Below are positions 6,484-9,762 of a stretch of DNA of 9,762 nucleotides, one piece after another. Every line of letters begins with the position of its first letter. Positions within the stretch are counted from its first letter, which is position 1. The DNA lies in assembly GCA_031259365.1 (NCBI GenBank), contig JAIRLP010000036.1, forward strand, positions 1 through 9,762, given 5' to 3'. Made by a program: the position numbers and the translations under genes. The notes under the pieces are model-generated. The model ran no database searches. It had not been told where the DNA came from and was given only the letters and a program-made list of their open reading frames with translations. The DNA is from Rickettsiales bacterium. GTDB lineage: Bacteria > Pseudomonadota > Alphaproteobacteria > Rs-D84.

Positions 6484-7923
6484 ATGAGTAAAACAGCAAT
6501 AACACCAACCCGCGCTGAGAACTTCAGCGAATGGTATCAAAATTTGATCGCTGCTGCCGATTTGGCAGAAAGTTCCCCATCAGCAGGTAACATGACAGTT
6601 AAACCATATGGATGGGCTATTTGGGAATTGATGCGTGATGAACTGGACAAACGTATCAAAGTAGCAGGGGTGCAAAATGTTCAATTTCCAACACTGATAC
6701 CGTTGGAATATTTTAACAAAGAAGCCCAGCATATTGAAGGTTTCGCAAAAGAATCAATGATTGTGACTCATCACAGATTAAAAATGATTGATGGGGCTTT
6801 GCAACCAGATCCAGAATCCAAACTGACTGAACCATATGTAATGCGTCCAACTTCGGAAACAATTATTGGCGAAGCAATGTCACGTTGGATTCAGTCTTAT
6901 CGTGATTTGCCAATGAAATTAAATCAATGGACCAGTGTGTTCCGTTGGGAAATGCGCCCACGTATTTTCTTGCGTACACGTGAATTCTTTTGGCAAGAAG
7001 GTCATAATGTTTTCAGCACTGCTGAACAAGCCCACGAAGATGCAATAAAAATGCATCATTTGTACAGTGATTACATGAGTGATGTTCTGGCAATTGATTC
7101 CATTAATGGGGAAAAGACTGCCGAAGAAAGATTCGCAGGTGCAGATCATACTTATACCCGTGAACACATTATGCAAGACGGCAAGGCTTTGCAAGTTGGA
7201 ACCAGCCATGATTTGGGACAGCATTTTTCAAAATCATTTGGAATCAAATTCTTGGGTCCAGACGGTAAACAAGAATATGCATACACAACCAGTTGGGGTA
7301 CAACCAGCCGTATGATTGGCAGCGTGATTATGATTCATGGGGATGATGATGGATTGGTTTTGCCACCCGTGATTGCACCATATCAGGTTGTTGTTATTCC
7401 AATCGTTCGTGATGATAATGGTGATGCTTTAAACACTTATGCACAGACACTGGGCGAACAATTGACTAATGTAGGTGTGCGTGTGATGGTTGATACATCA
7501 GATGCGCGCAGTGCAGATAAAATGTGGAAATGGATTAAACATGGCGTGCCTTTGCGTATCGAAATTGGTGCGCGCGAAATGGAAAACAACCAAGTTACTA
7601 TAACACGCCGTGACTTGGGCAAAGATTCCAAGGTAACTTTGACTGTTTCAGATGCTGTTGCGACTATCTCGGATATTTTGAAACAAATCCAGGCTGATAT
7701 GTTAGAAGCTTGTAAAAAGCATAATCAGAACATGACACACAACGTTTCTGATTTGGTTGATTTGGAAAAAAATCTGGAACAAGGAAAAATTGGTTTCTTT
7801 AGATTAAGATATGAATTAACACAAAATGAAAAGTTTGATGAACTGATGGAAAAATACAAAATCAGTCGTCGCTGTCTGGATGACAATGATCCAGCCTTTG
7901 TTTTTGTGGCAAAATCTTACTAG
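6484..7923 (+). CDS. proS: Prolyl-tRNA synthetase, type 3 (archaeal/eukaryotic-style)
   Basis: A 479-residue class II aminoacyl-tRNA synthetase charging tRNA(Pro) with proline. Seen: motif 1 region with FPTLIPLEYFNKEAQHIEGFAKE at 68-90; the proline/ATP loop RPTSETIIGE at 121-130; motif 2 VFRWEMRPRIFLRTREFFWQEGHNVF at about 152-177; TTSWGTTSRMIGSVIMIHGDDDGLVLPP (motif 3 region) at about 268-295; anticodon-binding domain from about 300. There is no INS editing domain between motifs 2 and 3, and the size and wording are those of type 3 ProRS, not the bacterial 570-residue or the INS-less alphaproteobacterial 440-residue form. The chain ends AKSY, keeping the C-terminal Tyr typical of type 3, but only two cysteines (C410, C464) remain in the C-terminal domain that normally binds zinc with four. 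Single-gene unit between two terminators. Confidence 0.93.
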   Translation: MSKTAITPTRAENFSEWYQNLIAAADLAESSPSAGNMTVKPYGWAIWELMRDELDKRIKVAGVQNVQFPTLIPLEYFNKEAQHIEGFAKESMIVTHHRLKMIDGALQPDPESKLTEPYVMRPTSETIIGEAMSRWIQSYRDLPMKLNQWTSVFRWEMRPRIFLRTREFFWQEGHNVFSTAEQAHEDAIKMHHLYSDYMSDVLAIDSINGEKTAEERFAGADHTYTREHIMQDGKALQVGTSHDLGQHFSKSFGIKFLGPDGKQEYAYTTSWGTTSRMIGSVIMIHGDDDGLVLPPVIAPYQVVVIPIVRDDNGDALNTYAQTLGEQLTNVGVRVMVDTSDARSADKMWKWIKHGVPLRIEIGAREMENNQVTITRRDLGKDSKVTLTVSDAVATISDILKQIQADMLEACKKHNQNMTHNVSDLVDLEKNLEQGKIGFFRLRYELTQNEKFDELMEKYKISRRCLDDNDPAFVFVAKSY

Positions 7924-7952
7924 AAAAAATGGGGCATTTGCCCCGTTTTTTT
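7924..7952 (+). terminator. Rho-independent terminator of proS
   Basis: AAAAAATGGGGC and GCCCCGTTTTTT form a stem of GGGGC/GCCCC around an ATTT loop, extended by a T-G wobble and A-T pairs, and followed by a T run. It begins directly after the proS TAG. Confidence 0.85.
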
Positions 7953-7965
7953 ATGTTCAATTTTA

Positions 7966-7974
7966 TGATATAAT
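7966..7974 (+). promoter_or_regulatory. Extended -10 promoter of ldh
   Basis: TGATATAAT, the same extended -10 as found upstream of the beta-barrel gene. No plausible -35 lies at normal spacing, because the proS terminator occupies that place. Predicted start near 7981, a leader of about 17 bases. Confidence 0.55.
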
Positions 7975-7987
7975 TATTGGAACATAT

Positions 7988-7991
7988 GGAG
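7988..7991 (+). promoter_or_regulatory. Ribosome-binding site deciding the ldh start
   Basis: GGAG lies 6 bases before ATG at 7998. An in-frame TTG at 7977 and ATG at 7986 lie upstream, but 7977 would be ahead of the expected transcript start and 7986 lacks a site; the protein begins with the family's MKVAIIG at 7998. Confidence 0.75.
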
Positions 7992-7997
7992 ATTAAG

Positions 7998-8930
7998 ATG
8001 AAGGTAGCAATTATTGGAATTGGCAGTGTCGGCAGCGCGGTTGCAACCGCGGTTCAAAACACAGGATTGGCGCACGAAATGGTTTTATTTGACCGCGATG
8101 GCGTGCGTGCGCGTGCGGCCGCAGAAGATCTGGGACATGCATCCACTTTCAGTTTTGATATCAAGATCACGGCGGTCAATAATTATCGCGGAATTCGTGG
8201 CAGTGATGTTGTTATCATTGCGGCGGGTGCCAATCAAAAGCCGGGCGAAACCCGTATGGATTTATTACAAGCGAATGCAAACGTTATCCGTGATATCGTG
8301 CCACAGGTTATGGCCAACGTTGATCCGAAAAAGGTTATCCTGATGATCGTCAGCAATCCATTAGATGTAATGGTTATGCTGGCCCAGAAATTATCCAAGC
8401 TGCCTGAATCACGTGTTATTGGGACAGGGACTATGCTGGATTCAGCCCGTTTCAAAATTATCCTGTCCCGCCAGTTGGGTGTATCAACCCAATCAATCAA
8501 TTCCTATGTCTTGGGTGAACATGGCGACAGCAGTGTTTTAAACTGGTCATCAACAACGGTTGGTAGCTTGCCATTAGATGATTTTTGCAAACAAACCAAG
8601 ATATCCCTACCGGCAACAACCCGCAAAACAATCGAATATCGCGTCCATAACGCAGCATACGAGATTATTCAGGGACGAGGGGCAACCTGGGATGGTATCG
8701 GCGCCGTGGTGGCGGATTTGTTGCGCTGTATCAGCAACGATGAAAAAAGAATCCTGACTGTCAGTATTGTCAAAGGTGTGGGTAAAAAAGCGGTCGCCAT
8801 GTCAAAACCACGCATCGTAGGCGTGGGTGGTGTAACGGTTTCATTAACACCGAAAATGAATGCGGCGGAAGCAAAAGCCCTGCAGAAAAGCGCAGATATT
8901 ATTCGTACAAACTTTGACCTGATAAAATAG
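7998..8930 (+). CDS. ldh: L-lactate dehydrogenase
   Basis: A 310-residue NAD-dependent enzyme interconverting pyruvate and L-lactate in the cytoplasm, regenerating NAD during fermentation. Seen: Rossmann motif GIGSVGS at 7-13 and Asp32 at the end of strand 2 (NAD rather than NADP preference); AAGANQKPGETR at 75-86, where Gln80 takes the specificity position (Gln for lactate, Arg for malate dehydrogenase); Arg86 of the mobile loop; Asn120 in SNPLDV; Asp148 and Arg151 in MLDSARF (substrate Arg171 of standard numbering); catalytic His175 in GEHGDSS; Thr230 in RGATWDG. Hence lactate rather than malate dehydrogenase, though a related 2-hydroxyacid dehydrogenase is possible. Codon use looks somewhat richer in G and C (GCG, CTG, CGC) than that of its neighbours. 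The stop TAG merges with the ribosome site of the next gene, indicating an operon. Confidence 0.9.
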   Translation: MKVAIIGIGSVGSAVATAVQNTGLAHEMVLFDRDGVRARAAAEDLGHASTFSFDIKITAVNNYRGIRGSDVVIIAAGANQKPGETRMDLLQANANVIRDIVPQVMANVDPKKVILMIVSNPLDVMVMLAQKLSKLPESRVIGTGTMLDSARFKIILSRQLGVSTQSINSYVLGEHGDSSVLNWSSTTVGSLPLDDFCKQTKISLPATTRKTIEYRVHNAAYEIIQGRGATWDGIGAVVADLLRCISNDEKRILTVSIVKGVGKKAVAMSKPRIVGVGGVTVSLTPKMNAAEAKALQKSADIIRTNFDLIK

Positions 8931-8938
8931 GATATAAA

Positions 8939-9517
8939 ATGCGTATTGCTTTGGATTGTGATGAAACATTGTTATTTGCTGGTCAATCATTAAGTGATTA
9001 TTATCGCAGTGTAACAGATAAAGATGTGAATATGCCCGCTGATATATGGTCCAGTCAGTGGTCTGTGTGGAATGGTGATAAAATTCGTTGGAAAGAATGG
9101 TTTAATACTTGGATAAACAGTGAATGGTATTCAGAACTGCCGACGTTTCCGGGGGCATTGGCAGCAGTTGCGCAATTAAAAGCCGATGGACATCAGTTGT
9201 TTGTTGTGTCAGCAGGTTTAAGTACAGCCACGGCACGCCGTCGTGCAAATTTGGAAAAAGTCTTTGGACCTGTTTTTGATGATGTTATTGTTGTTAACAG
9301 TTCTGATGAAAAGAAAGCTGTTCTAGCAGATTTAGATATAGATGTATTCATAGATGATGATATTAAAAATCTGATATCGGCTGCACCGATCCCAGGGATA
9401 GCAATCAGACAATCTGCAAATATGCATCAAATAGGTACGATTAATCCATTGCCGGATAATGTCCAGGTGGCGGACAATTGGCAAGATATTATTCGAATTT
9501 TGCATAACATAAAGTAA
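8939..9517 (+). CDS. Small HAD-family phosphatase, 5'(3')-deoxyribonucleotidase-like
   Basis: A 192-residue HAD hydrolase. Motif I is LDCDETL with nucleophile Asp6 and acid/base Asp8 (DxDxT intact); motif II is VVSAG with Ser91; motif III is probably Lys125 or Lys126; motif IV is FIDDDIKN with Asp139/Asp140. FPGALAAVAQLKADGHQLFVVSAG at 70-93 fits the NT5C-type (5'-nucleotidase) or uncharacterised HAD group. The cap segment at 37-63 has seven Trp residues (W37, 41, 44, 51, 54, 58, 63), possibly stacking on a base or other flat substrate. Substrate is unknown. The start is supported by TAGGA, whose TAG is the ldh stop, six bases ahead of ATG; eight bases separate the genes, so it is probably co-expressed with ldh. 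The stop lies one base before a terminator stem. Confidence 0.75.
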   Translation: MRIALDCDETLLFAGQSLSDYYRSVTDKDVNMPADIWSSQWSVWNGDKIRWKEWFNTWINSEWYSELPTFPGALAAVAQLKADGHQLFVVSAGLSTATARRRANLEKVFGPVFDDVIVVNSSDEKKAVLADLDIDVFIDDDIKNLISAAPIPGIAIRQSANMHQIGTINPLPDNVQVADNWQDIIRILHNIK

Positions 9518-9518
9518 A

Positions 9519-9546
9519 AAAGAACCGCCCGGGTGGGCGGTTCTTT
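9519..9546. terminator. Bidirectional terminator between convergent genes
   Basis: AAAGAACCGCCC (9519-9530) and GGGCGGTTCTTT (9535-9546) form a perfect 12-base stem around a GGGT loop. On the minus strand it is followed by TTTTTT; on the plus strand the arm ends TTCTTT. The stop codon of the minus-strand gene overlaps its right arm. Confidence 0.9.
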
Positions 9547-9762
9547 ATTCTGATTTTTGATTCTTTTCTTCTGAAGCAGCGCGGGCGGCAGTTTCGATTT
9601 GTAATAATTGGTTTTCCAATGCTGTTCTTTCAGAACTTTTATAACCGGTATCATCAACGACTGGTCGTGGGGCAGGTTCAGACGAATCAGCCCTTTTGTC
9701 AGCCTTCTTTTCTGTGGCCGCTTTAGGTTCTTCCAAATCAATCTTGTCAGATTTAATCGCAG
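9545..9762 (-). CDS. C-terminal tail of an unidentified protein, start outside window
   Basis: The minus strand is open from the right edge to a TAA at 9545-9547, giving 71 residues that read AIKSDKIDLEEPK and onward. The visible part is rich in Ala, Lys, Glu and Asp: a charged stretch KAATEKKADKRAD, a Pro-containing link SSEPAPRPVV, then a likely helix ERTALENQLLQIETAARA. There is no start codon of its own with a ribosome site; a TTG near 9736 merely falls in the frame. A low-complexity C-terminal tail of a larger protein is the best reading, and the family cannot be named. The bidirectional hairpin at 9519-9546 supports a real gene ending here. Confidence 0.6.
   Translation of the reverse strand, partial: AIKSDKIDLEEPKAATEKKADKRADSSEPAPRPVVDDTGYKSSERTALENQLLQIETAARAASEEKNQKSE

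Noticed and set aside
7977..7997. Upstream start of lactate dehydrogenase (TTG 7977 or ATG 7986)
   Set aside because: The GGAG at 7988-7991 lies inside this stretch and serves ATG 7998, which yields the normal MKVAIIG start; TTG 7977 precedes the expected transcript start.
7998..8930. Malate dehydrogenase
   Set aside because: The specificity position holds Gln80 (ANQKPGETR), as in lactate dehydrogenases; malate dehydrogenases carry Arg there.

Overview
The window comes from a moderately AT-rich Gram-negative bacterium. Evidence for an outer membrane is a beta-barrel protein ending in Phe, two lipoproteins, a periplasmic MltB-type murein hydrolase and an ornithine-lipid pathway. I infer an alphaproteobacterium, possibly an uncultured host-associated lineage, from the ols genes and general protein style; this is a guess that phylogeny must confirm. 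Stops are standard (TAA, TGA and TAG all terminate genes). No mobile element, CRISPR array, tRNA or rRNA was seen.

Layout: (1) 1-649, minus strand, N-terminal two thirds or so of a HemW-type radical SAM protein running off the left edge. (2) 739-3226, plus strand, an outer-membrane beta-barrel protein followed 13 bases later by a lytic transglycosylase (MltB family), expressed from an extended -10 promoter. (3) 3227-3546, a 320-base stretch without an intact gene; its first half holds a frameshifted, truncated remnant of a family 2 glycosyltransferase on the minus strand, and its second half the likely promoter of the next operon. (4) 3547-6383, a tight four-gene operon: OlsB-like N-acyltransferase, lipoprotein of unknown function, small BamE/OmlA-like lipoprotein, OlsA/PlsC-like O-acyltransferase, closed by a probable terminator. 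(5) 6484-7923, a type 3 (archaeal/eukaryotic-style) prolyl-tRNA synthetase with its own strong terminator. (6) 7998-9517, L-lactate dehydrogenase and a small HAD-family phosphatase, ending at a bidirectional terminator. (7) 9545-9762, minus strand, the C-terminal tail of an unidentified protein entering from the right edge.

The most interesting unit is the third block of genes. OlsB would make lyso-ornithine lipid and OlsA would acylate it to ornithine lipid, a phosphorus-free membrane lipid. Between them lie two exported lipoproteins, the first translationally coupled to olsB by an ATGA overlap. They may place, sense or adapt the envelope to the lipid; that is inference. Also worth checking are the unusual ProS, which keeps the type 3 C-terminal tyrosine but has lost most zinc-site cysteines, and the glycosyltransferase relic next to mltB.
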